Counted from the stretch's first letter, positions 1 to 9,058 are shown. The stretch: DNA of 32,746 nt from Candidatus Magnetaquicoccus inordinatus (GCF_004217665.1 NZ_RXIU01000013.1:1-32746); one strand, 5' to 3'. The notes: generated by a model not told the origin, from the letters alone. Translations and numbers: made by a program.

Positions 1-116
1 CCCCCCCTGAAATGCTGAACCGCCTTCGTTGCCCAGGCGAGCGATTCCCAACCAGTGGGAAACATAGAGAGAACGAAGTCCCAGTTTTCATCCGTCAGTG
101 CGATTGGCTTAGTCAT
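1..116 (-). CDS. Transposase, N-terminal fragment (cut by window edge)
   Basis: An ATG at 116 opens a frame that runs leftward off the window without a stop, giving 38 residues that begin MTKPIALTDENWDF and end near VQHFRG. The pattern LP/FP-x-GW-x-x-LA followed by a short gap, a hydrophobic residue and RG resembles the N-terminal helical region of IS4-type transposases. No inverted terminal repeat could be identified to its right, so the element boundary is not defined. It may be an intact insertion sequence extending outside the window or a remnant. The family call rests on a short stretch and is tentative. Confidence 0.45.
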   Translation of the reverse strand, partial: MTKPIALTDENWDFVLSMFPTGWESLAWATKAVQHFRG

Positions 117-170
117 AGTGACCGAAGCATAGCACAGAATCTAGCTTACAGTAAATAGGTTAACGCTTAT

Positions 171-215
171 GGGGCTTTGCCCTGCACCCACCAGGAGGAG
201 ATAATCTCCTCCTGG
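171..215. repeat. Extragenic palindrome: two adjacent hairpins
   Basis: GGGC-TTT-GCCC (172-182) is followed by a perfect 12-bp inverted repeat, CCAGGAGGAGAT (191-202) and ATCTCCTCCTGG (204-215), separated by one base. The pair lies between the nif3-like stop (306) and the transposase start (116). On the minus strand it could end transcription of the dap operon, but no U-tract follows. Paired GGGC/GCCC and CCTGG palindromes of this kind look like dispersed extragenic repeats, which is inference here. Confidence 0.7.
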
Positions 216-305
216 ACCTCCCTAATAATTTTCTGATTTTCAAATGCGATTGCCCTGTCAATGGTCGTACAGCTTGCAAAATGTGCAGGGGATAAAAATC
301 GGCTG

Positions 306-1064
306 TCAGATGGGATTGGCAATGTCCACAAAGTGGTGTTGCAGAGCAAATTGTTTGGCCAAAGCTTCGCCGAGAGCCTGTACGCCAAACTTTTCTGTGC
401 GATGGTGACCAGCAGCGATAAAATGGATCTCCTCTTCGGCAGCAAAATGGGTGACATATTCGCTAGCCTCACCTGTCAAAAACAGGTCAGCCCCTTTTTG
501 TTTGGCCTCGCGAATCAGTTCGGGAGCAGCCCCGCTGCACACGGCGACATGATGAATAGTGGTTGGTCCATAGGGCAGGAGTAAAGGTTGTCCCCCAAAC
601 AGCTCTTGCACCTGTGCGCTCATCGCCTCGATCGAGAGTCCTTGTGCACACTCTCCGATGGCGGAGAGGTGGGTGCCACGGTAGAGAGCAAAGGGTTTAC
701 CGGGGGTGAGCTGAAGGCGCTGCAAAATTTGCGCATTGTTGCCCAAAGAGGGATGGGCATCGAGGGGCAGATGAAAGGCCATCAGCGTCAGATCCTGTTG
801 CAACAGCTTTTGCAAACGCTTTTTCAGACTGCCTTCGATGATTCGCGGATCTTTTTCCCAAAACATGCCATGATGAACCAAAACCAGATCGGCATTCAGG
901 GCGATGGCCTCCTCGAACAGGGCCAGACAGGCAGAAACACCAGTAACTACTGTGTGGATCTCTTCGCGGCCTCGCACCTGTACCCCGTTGGGGGCATAGT
1001 CGGAGATGGCCGAGCTGTTGAGCAGGGTGTGGCAATAGCGTTCCAGTTCCGTCAGGGTGACCAT
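306..1064 (-). CDS. Nif3-like dinuclear metal centre protein
   Basis: This 252-residue protein belongs to the Nif3/YbgI (DUF34) family of hexameric proteins with a two-metal centre and no settled reaction. Expected metal ligands are visible: His64-His65 in VLVHHG, Asp102 in HLPLDAH, and His220/Glu224 in AAGHHRTEKFG. The length is typical of the short single-domain form. It is the last gene of the dap operon; its ATG lies 6 bases after the dapE stop and has no clear ribosome site, suggesting translational coupling. Family membership is secure; biochemical function is not known. Confidence 0.9.
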   Translation of the reverse strand: MVTLTELERYCHTLLNSSAISDYAPNGVQVRGREEIHTVVTGVSACLALFEEAIALNADLVLVHHGMFWEKDPRIIEGSLKKRLQKLLQQDLTLMAFHLPLDAHPSLGNNAQILQRLQLTPGKPFALYRGTHLSAIGECAQGLSIEAMSAQVQELFGGQPLLLPYGPTTIHHVAVCSGAAPELIREAKQKGADLFLTGEASEYVTHFAAEEEIHFIAAGHHRTEKFGVQALGEALAKQFALQHHFVDIANPI

Positions 1065-1070
1065 GGCAAC

Positions 1071-2225
1071 TCACAAGGCAGGAAAGAGGGTCAACAGAAG
1101 GTGGGTATAGACCTGGCATAAGCGTTCCAACTCGTCTACGGGAACACGCTCATTGACCTGGTGGATTGTTGGTGAAAACAGGCCAAATTCAACAGTTTGC
1201 GGACAATCCAGGGAGATAAAGCGGGCATCCGAGGTTCCGCCAGCGGTATTGGGGTTGGCGCTGATGTCGAGTACCGTGCGAATGCTGTTGCTGAGTGCCT
1301 GCAGCAGCTCTCCCCCTTCGGTGAGGAAGGGGCGTCCCGAGAGATGGGTGGTCAAGGTATAGGGCAGGGGCGGATCGGCCTCGGCGAGGATGTTGTGGAT
1401 CTGCTCTTCCAGTTGTGCCGGCGTGCTGGCGGTGCCAAAACGAAAATTAAAGTTAAGGCGCAACGAGCCGGGAATCACATTGTCGGAGCCATCACCAGCC
1501 TGGATGCGGGTCATTTGCAGAGTGGTGGGGGGAAAATGGGCATTGCCTTCATCAAAGCGGTGGCGGGCCAGACGATCCAGGAGTGGCGCGGCACGATGGA
1601 TGGGATTGTCGGCCAAGTGGGGATAGGCCACATGTCCCTGACGACCCTGAAAGATCAATTCGGCATTCAAGGAACCGCGCCGACCCTGTTTCAAGCCGTC
1701 ACCCAACTGCTGCATGCAGGTAGGTTCGCCGACCAAGCAATAATCGATGCTTTCCTGGCGTTGTCGCAGCCACTCCAGCACCTTGACTGTGCCATCGACA
1801 GCGGCACCCTCTTCATCACCGGTAATCAAAAATGAAAGGCTGTTGTGCTGGGCAAAGTTTGGATTCGCTTGCAGAAAACGGGCAGTGGCAGCCAGCATGG
1901 CGGCAACGCCCCCTTTCATGTCGTTGGCGCCGCGGCCAATCAACATGCCATCTACTATTGCGGCGGCAAAAGGGGGAGTTTGCCATCGGCTCTCCTCCCC
2001 AGGGGTGACCACATCGGTATGGCCGGCAAAACAAAAATTTTTGCCTTTGCTGCCCAGACGGGCATAGAGATTATCGACGTTGCCAAAGCGCAAGGGGTAG
2101 AGGGTAAAACCCAGTTGCTGCAAAAACGAGCCGATCAGCAACTGGCACCCCTCATCACGCGGGGTGATGGAGGGGATGCGCAACAGGGCGACAGCCAGCT
2201 CCAGAGGGGAAGCAGAAGGATCCAT
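1071..2225 (-). CDS. dapE: Succinyl-diaminopimelate desuccinylase
   Basis: DapE hydrolyses N-succinyl-LL-diaminopimelate to LL-diaminopimelate and succinate in the succinylase branch of lysine and murein-precursor synthesis. The 384-residue M20 peptidase-family protein shows the zinc motifs FAGHTDVV (His69, Asp71), GRGANDMKGG (Asp102), catalytic TGDEEG (Glu138/Glu139), VGEPT, and a C-terminal SPTIHQVNE histidine. The frame stays open upstream, but the ATG at 2225 is chosen because GGAGA lies about 9 bases before it and the family begins there. It follows creA by 19 bases and precedes nif3 in one operon. Confidence 0.96.
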   Translation of the reverse strand: MDPSASPLELAVALLRIPSITPRDEGCQLLIGSFLQQLGFTLYPLRFGNVDNLYARLGSKGKNFCFAGHTDVVTPGEESRWQTPPFAAAIVDGMLIGRGANDMKGGVAAMLAATARFLQANPNFAQHNSLSFLITGDEEGAAVDGTVKVLEWLRQRQESIDYCLVGEPTCMQQLGDGLKQGRRGSLNAELIFQGRQGHVAYPHLADNPIHRAAPLLDRLARHRFDEGNAHFPPTTLQMTRIQAGDGSDNVIPGSLRLNFNFRFGTASTPAQLEEQIHNILAEADPPLPYTLTTHLSGRPFLTEGGELLQALSNSIRTVLDISANPNTAGGTSDARFISLDCPQTVEFGLFSPTIHQVNERVPVDELERLCQVYTHLLLTLFPAL

Positions 2226-2244
2226 GATCTGTTCTCTCCGACAG

Positions 2245-2709
2245 TTATGGTTTACCCCAGGGCATGATCGGCACGCTGCTGATACTGTTTTTCGGGCTGC
2301 CATCCACCAGTTTATCGCTGTAGACCAGATAGACCAGGACGTTGCGCTTTTTATCCAGGAAGCGGACTACCTGCATCTTTTTGAAGAGCAGGCTGGTCTT
2401 TTGCGAAAAGACGGTCTCTTTATCCTGCATCTTTTCATCCATGCGGATGGGGCCGATCTGGCGGCAGGCGATGGAGGCGTCTGAGGTATCTTCCGCCAAT
2501 CCCAAAGAGCCCTTGACGCCGCCACGACGGGCGCGGCTCAAATGACAGGCGACCCCTTGTACTTTTGGATCGTCAAAGGCTTCAATAACGATGTCATCAT
2601 CGCGGGCCAATAATTGAAAGTTGGTATCAACACTGCCGATAATTTCCGCACTGGCGGCATTAGGCAGCATGTTAAACAGAGCGAGCAGCAAAAAGAAAAG
2701 AGGCTTCAT
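2245..2709 (-). CDS. creA: CreA family periplasmic protein
   Basis: This 154-residue protein has a cleavable-looking signal peptide (about residues 1-21, ending SAE) and the CreA-family blocks [39 protein letters not shown] and [11 protein letters not shown]. CreA proteins are conserved in proteobacteria with no defined biochemical role. Two cysteines in the mature protein could form a disulfide. Its ATG comes 5 bases after the dapD stop with no separate ribosome site, so translation is probably coupled to dapD. Its position inside a dap operon, between dapD and dapE, is unexpected. Confidence 0.9.
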   Translation of the reverse strand: MKPLFFLLLALFNMLPNAASAEIIGSVDTNFQLLARDDDIVIEAFDDPKVQGVACHLSRARRGGVKGSLGLAEDTSDASIACRQIGPIRMDEKMQDKETVFSQKTSLLFKKMQVVRFLDKKRNVLVYLVYSDKLVDGSPKNSISSVPIMPWGKP

Positions 2710-2714
2710 GAGGA

Positions 2715-3563
2715 TTACTCGCGCAAGAGTTCATTGATGGCGGTTTTGGCACGGGTCTGTTCATCAACGGTTTTCACAATCACCGCACAATAGAGATTGG
2801 GACCGGGGGAGCCGTCGGGAAGAGCTTTGCCGGGCAGTGCTCCAGGGACCACCACCGAGTAGGGCGGCACATAGCCCATATGTACCTCACCGGTGGCACG
2901 ATTGACAATACGGGTCGAGCGGCCCAGGTAGACCCCCATGGAGAGGACGGCACCAGTGCCGACAATCACTCCCTCTGCCACTTCGGCGCGGGCGCCAATA
3001 AAGCAGTTGTCTTCGATAATGACCGGGTTGGCTTGCAGGGGTTCCAATACGCCACCAATACCGGCCCCGCCGGAGAGATGGACATGTTTGCCAATTTGGG
3101 CGCAGGAGCCGACGGTGGCCCAGGTATCGACCATGCTGCCTTCGCCGACATAGGCGCCGATATTGACAAACGAGGGCATCAGAATGGCACCGGGGGCGAT
3201 ATAGCTGCCTTTGCGGGCGTTGGCCGGGGGAACCACACGAATCCCGGCTTTGCTGAACTCTTTTTTCTTCCAGGAGCTGAATTTAAGGGGAACCTTGTCA
3301 TAGCAGAGCATCTCGCCAAGGGGCATGATGCGATTTTCGCGCAGACGGAAGGAGAGCAGAACCGCTTTTTTGATCCATTGTTGCACCAGCCAGCCATGTA
3401 TAGCTTCGGGATGGTCGGCAGCGGGTTGGGCAACACGCAGAGCTCCTCTGTCCAACTCCTCTATGACTTCGTTGACCGCTTTATGGATGCGGGCGCCACT
3501 GCGAGGAGAGAGTTGATCGCGGGCTTCCCATGCCTGTTCGATAATGGCTTGCAACTGTTTCAT
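2715..3563 (-). CDS. dapD: Tetrahydrodipicolinate N-succinyltransferase
   Basis: DapD transfers succinyl from succinyl-CoA to tetrahydrodipicolinate, the committing step of the succinylase DAP pathway. The 282-residue protein has the N-terminal helical domain, then left-handed beta-helix hexapeptide repeats (about residues 100-240) with [26 protein letters not shown] and [13 protein letters not shown]. Length matches the family. The start overlaps the dapC stop as ATGA, and GGAAGGA lies just upstream inside dapC, so the two are translationally coupled. Confidence 0.97.
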   Translation of the reverse strand: MKQLQAIIEQAWEARDQLSPRSGARIHKAVNEVIEELDRGALRVAQPAADHPEAIHGWLVQQWIKKAVLLSFRLRENRIMPLGEMLCYDKVPLKFSSWKKKEFSKAGIRVVPPANARKGSYIAPGAILMPSFVNIGAYVGEGSMVDTWATVGSCAQIGKHVHLSGGAGIGGVLEPLQANPVIIEDNCFIGARAEVAEGVIVGTGAVLSMGVYLGRSTRIVNRATGEVHMGYVPPYSVVVPGALPGKALPDGSPGPNLYCAVIVKTVDEQTRAKTAINELLRE

Positions 3564-4825
3564 GATAGATTCCTTCCAGTGGGTGAGAGAGAGAGCAGCT
3601 CCTGGGCGCAGTGGGCAATGCGCAACATTGCCTGATGATTCTCTTCGCGCGAGGCCACCATGGCAATACGTACATAGTCGGCACCAGGATTATGGCCGTT
3701 GACATCGGGACGGCCCAGATAGGCGCCTGGCAGCACGGTGACATGATAGCGTTGATAGAGATGGCGGGCAAAGGATTCGCCACCACCGGGAACCCGCAGC
3801 CACAGGTAGAATCCGGCATCCGGAGCCTCTACGGGCAAAATCGGGGTGAGGATCTGCAGCGCATCGTGCAGCTTTTGTTGATACAAGATGCGATTTTCCC
3901 GAACATGCTCTTCATCCTGCCAAGCCGCAATGGCTGCCCGCTGGATAAAACGTGGGGTGGCACAGCCGGTATAGGTGCGCAAACGAAAATATTCTTCCAG
4001 AAGACGGGCATCACCGGCAACAAATCCAGAGCGCGCTCCTGGCATGTTGGAGCGTTTGGAAAGGGAGTGGAAGACCAGACATTGATCAAAACGCTCCACA
4101 CCCATCTGCTGCGCCGCCTGCAACAGACCAGCAGGGGGGTGATCATACCAGATTTCCGAATAGCATTCATCAGAGGCCAAGACAATCTGGTAACGCAACG
4201 CCAACTCAATCAGCTTTTGCAGTGTGGCCAGGGGAAAGACAGCACCTGTAGGATTGCCGGGCGAACAAAGATAAAGCAGGGCGGTACGTTCCAGAATGGC
4301 GGGTGGAATGTTTTGATAATCTGGTAAAAAATGTTGATCGGGATGGCAGGGTACATAGACCGGTTGTGCTCCCGCCATCAAGGTTGCCCCTTCATAAATT
4401 TGATAGAAGGGGTTGGGCATGAGCACATAGGGTCGGTCGTTGCCGCTGTTGTCCACCACGGCCTGGGCGATGGAGAAGAGTGCTTCACGGGTGCCGTTGA
4501 CCGGGAGAATATGCCGTTGCGGATCGACACTGGACTCTTTCAGTTGAAAACGCTGTTGCACCCAGTTGGCCATGGCTTGGCGCAAGGAGAGTTCACCGCG
4601 CGTGGTCGGATAGAGGCCAATATCCTCCAAAGCATCGGCCATGGTCTGCCGGATAAAGGCAGGAACCGGATGTTTGGGCTCACCAATGGAGAGATTGATC
4701 GCTGGCAACGGCTCTCCGGCAGGAGAAGGGGCGTGGCCAGAGGAGCGGGCTTCTGGATCGGCTCCCAGCAAAGCGGCCAGCTTTTCAAAAGGGTAGGGAT
4801 GGAGTTGCCGTAACAGGGAGTTCAT
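3560..4825 (-). CDS. dapC: Succinyldiaminopimelate transaminase
   Basis: A 421-residue fold-type I PLP aminotransferase that would convert N-succinyl-2-amino-6-ketopimelate to succinyl-diaminopimelate. Visible features are NGTREALF (about 110), CSPGNPTG (Asn191), SDECYSEI (Asp219) and the PLP lysine in [17 protein letters not shown] (Lys257). The wording of these motifs fits the proteobacterial DapC subgroup rather than ArgD-like dual enzymes, and the dapD/dapE neighbours support it. ATGA overlaps join it both to the M14 peptidase gene upstream and to dapD downstream. Confidence 0.94.
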   Translation of the reverse strand: MNSLLRQLHPYPFEKLAALLGADPEARSSGHAPSPAGEPLPAINLSIGEPKHPVPAFIRQTMADALEDIGLYPTTRGELSLRQAMANWVQQRFQLKESSVDPQRHILPVNGTREALFSIAQAVVDNSGNDRPYVLMPNPFYQIYEGATLMAGAQPVYVPCHPDQHFLPDYQNIPPAILERTALLYLCSPGNPTGAVFPLATLQKLIELALRYQIVLASDECYSEIWYDHPPAGLLQAAQQMGVERFDQCLVFHSLSKRSNMPGARSGFVAGDARLLEEYFRLRTYTGCATPRFIQRAAIAAWQDEEHVRENRILYQQKLHDALQILTPILPVEAPDAGFYLWLRVPGGGESFARHLYQRYHVTVLPGAYLGRPDVNGHNPGADYVRIAMVASREENHQAMLRIAHCAQELLSLSPTGRNLS

Positions 4826-6366
4826 GGTGCCGCTCCTTTTTGGGGCGTAGTGGCAGCAGAAGAGGCCGCTTTGCCGCTGCGTTTGCTTTTGTTGGATTTG
4901 TTTCGGGATTTGGCTTTGTTTTTTGTTTTGCTTTTTTGAGCCCGTATCTTGTCGCTGCGCACTGCTTTTTCTGTGCTGATTTTGTCTGTTTGTCCCGGTT
5001 GCAATGCGCTGGATGCTGCTACCGCCGGGGAGGTTGTATCCTTTTTGGTGCTGGTGGCAACTGCAGTGTTGGCGCTGTTGGCTGCTGTCGCGGTGGTTGC
5101 GGCAACTGTGCCAACGGTAGCAGTGGCAGCGGCAACAGCCGCAGTGGTTGCGGAGGCCGTTGATGGTGCCACTGCAGCAGGCGCAACAGATGCTTTGTTG
5201 TCGGCAGCTTGCACCGCCTTGCTCTCCGCAGCGGGAGCGGCTTGGGGTGCGGATGGGGTGCTTGCCGGGGCATCGGGCTGTTTTGTTGTTGTGCTCTGAC
5301 TGGCAACAGCGCTCTCTGGAGGGGTGTGATCGAAGACATGATTACGCATCCAGCCGACAAGATCAGACCAGATGGATTCGATCTCACTATTATTAGGCAT
5401 AATGCCGGCATGTGGCAGTTCAATAGTGATGATGGGGATTTTAAGGCTTTCGACAGCATAACGCCCCAGAGAGCCGGGATAGGTACCCAGCAGGGAGAGA
5501 TAGATGTTGCCCAACCGTTCCGGTGGTGTGGTGGGTGGACCGTCAAAGTCCAGGAGACCAAAGGGGGCATGTATCGAAACAATGACGTTTGGACGAAACT
5601 GTTTAATTTCCTCGTAGAGCCAAGTGGTTTCCGGTTCGCTGAGCGGCGATTTGCCTGGAAAGCGGCGTGGATCTTTGCCTGTGCGGCGTACCCAATAGTC
5701 GGCACTATCCTCTTTCCAGTCACGGGTGGGAAAATTGCGATTCAAATCCACGCCGTTGGCGTTGGTGCGGGTGGACTGTTTGCGCAGCAAGCCGTCTGGA
5801 TTGACCAGAGGCACGATATGCCAATGAAAGATGCCAGCTTGATGTTTATCCATCAGTTTCAGCCACTTGAAAACAATGCTGATGGAAGAGTATTCATCCC
5901 CATGGACGCCGCCAATCAAGAGGACGCGCGCTTGTGGTATTTTGCCCGAGTTTTTTTGGTTTTTTTGATCGGGCAGGCTGGTTGTGCTGGGGAGGATATT
6001 GCGCAACAGAATCGGATACCCTTCCACAGAATGTCTGCCAGAAGGCTGGAGTTGACTGGTATGACACTCATCGACACGGACACTGCTCAGTTTGGCACCA
6101 ATTTTGAGACAGGTTTCACGGACCGAGAAGCCGGGATGTTTCCCCTCACCATTTTTGGCGCTCTCTGGGACGATGGTTGATTGACTGGCTGCCTCTTTGA
6201 CAAGCTCTTGTACCTCTTCCTGAAAGGAGAGGTGGGGATCAGCCGCCAGGAGTGTGCTGCTCCAAACCAGCAGAATAGCACACAGAAGGGGCCATCCTCT
6301 GCGGATAGAAAAAAGCTTGACGACACGGCCTGAGGCTGTGCTGGCGCGATGAGCGAGAGTTGGCAT
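4822..6366 (-). CDS. Secreted M14 zinc carboxypeptidase, MpaA-like, with Ala/Thr- and Lys-rich tail
   Basis: From the ATG at 6366 the protein is 514 residues: a long basic n-region, a hydrophobic export segment (about 25-42, ending LLAADP), and an M14 domain with GGVHGDEYS (His155, Glu158), NPDG, TRTNANGVDLNRNFP, SIHAP (His266) and the catalytic glutamate in ITIELPHAG (Glu316). The NRNFPT and SEPET motifs match the murein-peptide amidase (MpaA) branch, which cleaves gamma-D-Glu-mDAP bonds. After about residue 350 the sequence turns into low-complexity Ala/Thr/Ser/Pro, then a Lys/Ser/Asn-rich stretch (about 470-500). It is the first gene of the dap operon and overlaps dapC as ATGA. A longer reading from a TTG at 6459 is less likely. 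Substrate is inferred. Confidence 0.8.
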   Translation of the reverse strand: MPTLAHRASTASGRVVKLFSIRRGWPLLCAILLVWSSTLLAADPHLSFQEEVQELVKEAASQSTIVPESAKNGEGKHPGFSVRETCLKIGAKLSSVRVDECHTSQLQPSGRHSVEGYPILLRNILPSTTSLPDQKNQKNSGKIPQARVLLIGGVHGDEYSSISIVFKWLKLMDKHQAGIFHWHIVPLVNPDGLLRKQSTRTNANGVDLNRNFPTRDWKEDSADYWVRRTGKDPRRFPGKSPLSEPETTWLYEEIKQFRPNVIVSIHAPFGLLDFDGPPTTPPERLGNIYLSLLGTYPGSLGRYAVESLKIPIITIELPHAGIMPNNSEIESIWSDLVGWMRNHVFDHTPPESAVASQSTTTKQPDAPASTPSAPQAAPAAESKAVQAADNKASVAPAAVAPSTASATTAAVAAATATVGTVAATTATAANSANTAVATSTKKDTTSPAVAASSALQPGQTDKISTEKAVRSDKIRAQKSKTKNKAKSRNKSNKSKRSGKAASSAATTPQKGAAP

Positions 6367-6607
6367 GAGTATTGATTGAATCAGGTTAATAGCATTAACG
6401 GAAAAAAAGCAGGCTCTCCTGGTGTTACTGAATGGAATGGCGTTGGCTATTTTTTCCAATTGTGTTAGACTCGACTCTAGCTTTTACTGCACTTGAGGGA
6501 AGTTCGTCAATTCTTCATCCGCAGTAAAGAGAGGGAGCAGGAAGATGCCAGGGTGGGCAGAATGGATGCACAAGGGGTCTTTTCGCATTGCAAATAGGTG
6601 TAACAGT

Positions 6608-7537
6608 ATGAAAAGACGTGAATTTATACGTTCTCTGGCCGGGGTGGCCGTCTCACTGACTCCGGCAAGCCTGCTGGGGATGACTCCATCCGCAATGGCG
6701 CAGGTGCATGAGGTGCAAGATGCGCTGATGGAGAGCGGTGAGTCGGCAGCGTTATCTGCTGCAGAGGGGAGGGCTGTGCCTTTGCCCGATCTGCCGCCGC
6801 GTCTGCGTGGCCGGGAGCTGGAAAATTATTTGCATCGCTTGCGTGCTTTTAACGCCACGCATGATGGAGATGTTTTTCTCGATGCCAAACGCTTCGATCT
6901 GTTGCGCAGTGCTTTGGCGCGTTTTGAGCGTATCCAGAAGACTATCGGTTTTGGCAACTTCTATCTGTTGAGCTTCGATGAAGCGGTCCACTTGGCGCAA
7001 AGCCGTGCCGAAGTGGGCGCATTCACGGTCGATGAACTGGATTTTCTGGAACAGATCTTCTACGAACGGGCCTTGCTGTATGGTTTTTATGGCGAAAAGC
7101 CCATGAAAAACCTGACCGATCAGATTGATCGCAGCGAAGTGGTCAAGGTGCCCAACAGCGGCAACCATCTTTATCGCGGCAAGCCATTGGAAATGTATAC
7201 GTTACTCCGTCGCCGGGTCGGCAGCAAGTTGATCCTGACTTCGGGAGTGCGCAGTGTGGTCAAGCAGTTCATGCTCTTTTTGAGCAAAATTCATGAAGGT
7301 AACGGTAATTTGTCACGGGCCTCCCGTTCTCTGGCGCCTCCCGGCTACTCCTACCATGGCATTAGTGATTTTGATGTCGGGCAGACCGGTTATGGGCAGC
7401 ATAATTTTACCGAAAAATTTGTCGAATCTGAGGTGTTCAAGCATCTGCATGCCATGGGCGTGCTCAGCCTTCGCTATCCACGTGACAATTTGACCGGGGT
7501 GCGTTTTGAGCCTTGGCATGTCAAGGTGGATGTCTGA
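6608..7537 (+). CDS. Tat-exported M15/VanY-type D,D-carboxypeptidase-like protein
   Basis: The 309-residue product starts MKRREFIRSLAGVAVSLTP, a twin-arginine-style signal (RRxFI), which decides the ATG at 6608; AGGTG lies about 7 bases upstream. The C-terminal part carries M15-family features: SGVRS, PGYSYHGISDFDVG (zinc His and Asp), LSLRYP and EPWH (third zinc ligand). Such enzymes trim murein peptides in the periplasm. The middle (about 60-190) is helical and not recognised. It is divergent from the M14 peptidase gene, so two murein-peptide hydrolases share one intergenic region. The exact bond cleaved cannot be read from the sequence. Confidence 0.8.
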   Translation: MKRREFIRSLAGVAVSLTPASLLGMTPSAMAQVHEVQDALMESGESAALSAAEGRAVPLPDLPPRLRGRELENYLHRLRAFNATHDGDVFLDAKRFDLLRSALARFERIQKTIGFGNFYLLSFDEAVHLAQSRAEVGAFTVDELDFLEQIFYERALLYGFYGEKPMKNLTDQIDRSEVVKVPNSGNHLYRGKPLEMYTLLRRRVGSKLILTSGVRSVVKQFMLFLSKIHEGNGNLSRASRSLAPPGYSYHGISDFDVGQTGYGQHNFTEKFVESEVFKHLHAMGVLSLRYPRDNLTGVRFEPWHVKVDV

Positions 7538-8051
7538 TGCAAACCCTGTAGCGCCAACCCCAGTCCAGGTGTGGCTGGGGGTTGGCAGCAATAGGGGGCC
7601 TTCACACGCAATCTTTCGCCGTCTACTCTCCCGTTTGGCAGCACATCCATATCTCAAGCTTGTTGCTCTCTCCTCCTGGTATTATACGGAAGCATTGGGT
7701 CCAGGGCGGCAACGCCGCTACCTGAATGCAGTGTTTGGCGTACAAACCATTTTGTCTCCGCAGTCTCTGTTACGTTGTTTGCATCGCCTGGAAGCCTCTT
7801 GCGGACGCCGCCGCCGCTTGGAAAAACGCTGGGGACCACGCAGGCTGGATCTGGATCTGCTTTTCTATGGCCAAAAAATTATCCATAATCGAATCATACA
7901 GTTACCTCATCCCCGCCTGCAGGATCGCCGCTTTGTGTTGCAACCGTTGGCCGAGGTGGCGGCAGATTTCTGGCATCCGCAATGCAGCAAAACGGTTGAC
8001 ACTCTACTCAAGGAAGTGGATGATACGTCGCGGGTGGTACTTGTGAGATAA
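7530..8051 (+). CDS. folK: 6-hydroxymethyl-7,8-dihydropterin pyrophosphokinase (HPPK)
   Basis: FolK transfers pyrophosphate from ATP to hydroxymethyl-dihydropterin in folate synthesis. The sequence has WLGVGSNRGP, QRRYLNAVF, WGPRRLDLDLLFYG (the two metal-binding aspartates) and LPHPRLQDRRFVLQPLAEV, all classic HPPK blocks. The ATG at 7530 gives about 173 residues and overlaps the M15 gene by 8 bases, with AAGGTGG immediately before it; an ATG at 7518 is possible but has no better ribosome site. Confidence 0.95.
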   Translation: MSDANPVAPTPVQVWLGVGSNRGPSHAIFRRLLSRLAAHPYLKLVALSSWYYTEALGPGRQRRYLNAVFGVQTILSPQSLLRCLHRLEASCGRRRRLEKRWGPRRLDLDLLFYGQKIIHNRIIQLPHPRLQDRRFVLQPLAEVAADFWHPQCSKTVDTLLKEVDDTSRVVLVR

Positions 8052-8218
8052 TCGGGCTGCGACCATGCGGGTCATGGCGGAGACCGGATTGTGTCAGAAG
8101 TGGTGTGGTGTTGTTTGCAACTATGCCAGCAAGCCGCCAGTTTTTAACCTGTCCCAAGCCAAAATTGCCTGGATCACCTGTACAGTGACCGGGACAACAC
8201 AGGATAACGAGTTTCATT

Positions 8219-9058
8219 TTGACGACCCAACTGCTGGGTGCCTCCTCCGCGCAGATGGTGCATGCTCCGGTGACAGTACCGGTATTGCAGCGGATGAAGC
8301 AGGAGCGCACACCTATTGTCTCCCTGACTGCCTATGATTTCTCCTTTGCCCGTCTTATGGACCGGGCCGGGGTGGATATTTTATTGGTTGGCGACTCTCT
8401 GGGTATGGTCATTCAAGGACATCCCACTACCTTGCCGGTCACTCTGGAGCAGATGATCTATCATGCTGCTGCGGTGGTGCGCGGTGCCAAACGGGCCATG
8501 GTGGTCTGTGATCTGCCCTTTGGTGTCTGTCATGGTGGAGGGGCGGCGGTCATGGCTGCCGCAGTGCGGATTGTCAAAGAGAGTGGCTGTCAGGCAGTCA
8601 AGCTGGAGGGAGGAGTGCGGATAGCTGAGACCATCCGCTATCTGGTGGAGCATGAGGTGCCGGTGATGGGGCATGTGGGCTTGACACCGCAAGCGGTACA
8701 TCGCATGGGCGGGTTCAAAGTCCAGGGACGGGGCGAGGAGGGGGAACGGGTTGTTGCCGATGCTCTGGCGGTGCAGGAGGCAGGGGCTTTTGCGGTGGTA
8801 TTGGAGGGTATTCCTGCCACTTTGGCGGAGAAAATCAGCAAGAGCTTGTTGATTCCCACCATTGGCATCGGTGCCGGAGTGGCCTGTGATGGTCAGGTTT
8901 TGGTGATGCACGATCTGCTTGGGGTCTATGAAGAGGTGATACCACGCTTTGCCAAGCGTTATCTGCCGGAGGGGATGCTGACCGCTGCTGTTGCTGCCTA
9001 TGTGCAGGAGGTCAGGGAGAGAGAGTTTCCGGGAGCTGAACACAGTTTTGCCGGATAA
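8219..9058 (+). CDS. panB: 3-methyl-2-oxobutanoate hydroxymethyltransferase
   Basis: PanB transfers a hydroxymethyl group from methylene-tetrahydrofolate to ketoisovalerate, forming ketopantoate. Family blocks include SLTAYDFSFARLMD, LLVGDSLGMVIQGH, DLPFGVCHGG, VKLEGG, GHVGLTPQ and PTIGIGAG. The frame begins at TTG 8219 (279 residues) with AGGA rather far upstream. An internal ATG at 8255 gives 267 residues, closer to the usual family length, but has no visible ribosome site, so the start is unresolved. It is first of panB-panC-panD and follows folK after 167 bases. Confidence 0.96.
   Translation: MTTQLLGASSAQMVHAPVTVPVLQRMKQERTPIVSLTAYDFSFARLMDRAGVDILLVGDSLGMVIQGHPTTLPVTLEQMIYHAAAVVRGAKRAMVVCDLPFGVCHGGGAAVMAAAVRIVKESGCQAVKLEGGVRIAETIRYLVEHEVPVMGHVGLTPQAVHRMGGFKVQGRGEEGERVVADALAVQEAGAFAVVLEGIPATLAEKISKSLLIPTIGIGAGVACDGQVLVMHDLLGVYEEVIPRFAKRYLPEGMLTAAVAAYVQEVREREFPGAEHSFAG

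Noticed and set aside
2880-3635. Plus-strand open frame (251 codons) opposite dapD
   Set aside because: Antisense shadow; dapD is unmistakable on the minus strand.
5209-6180. Long plus-strand open frame (323 codons) opposite the M14 peptidase gene
   Set aside because: It is the mirror of a gene with clear catalytic motifs, has no recognisable domain and no ribosome site.
8052-8218. Possible small gene or riboswitch between folK and panB
   Set aside because: The open frame here extends into panB in another phase, has no ribosome site, and no known riboswitch fold was recognisable.
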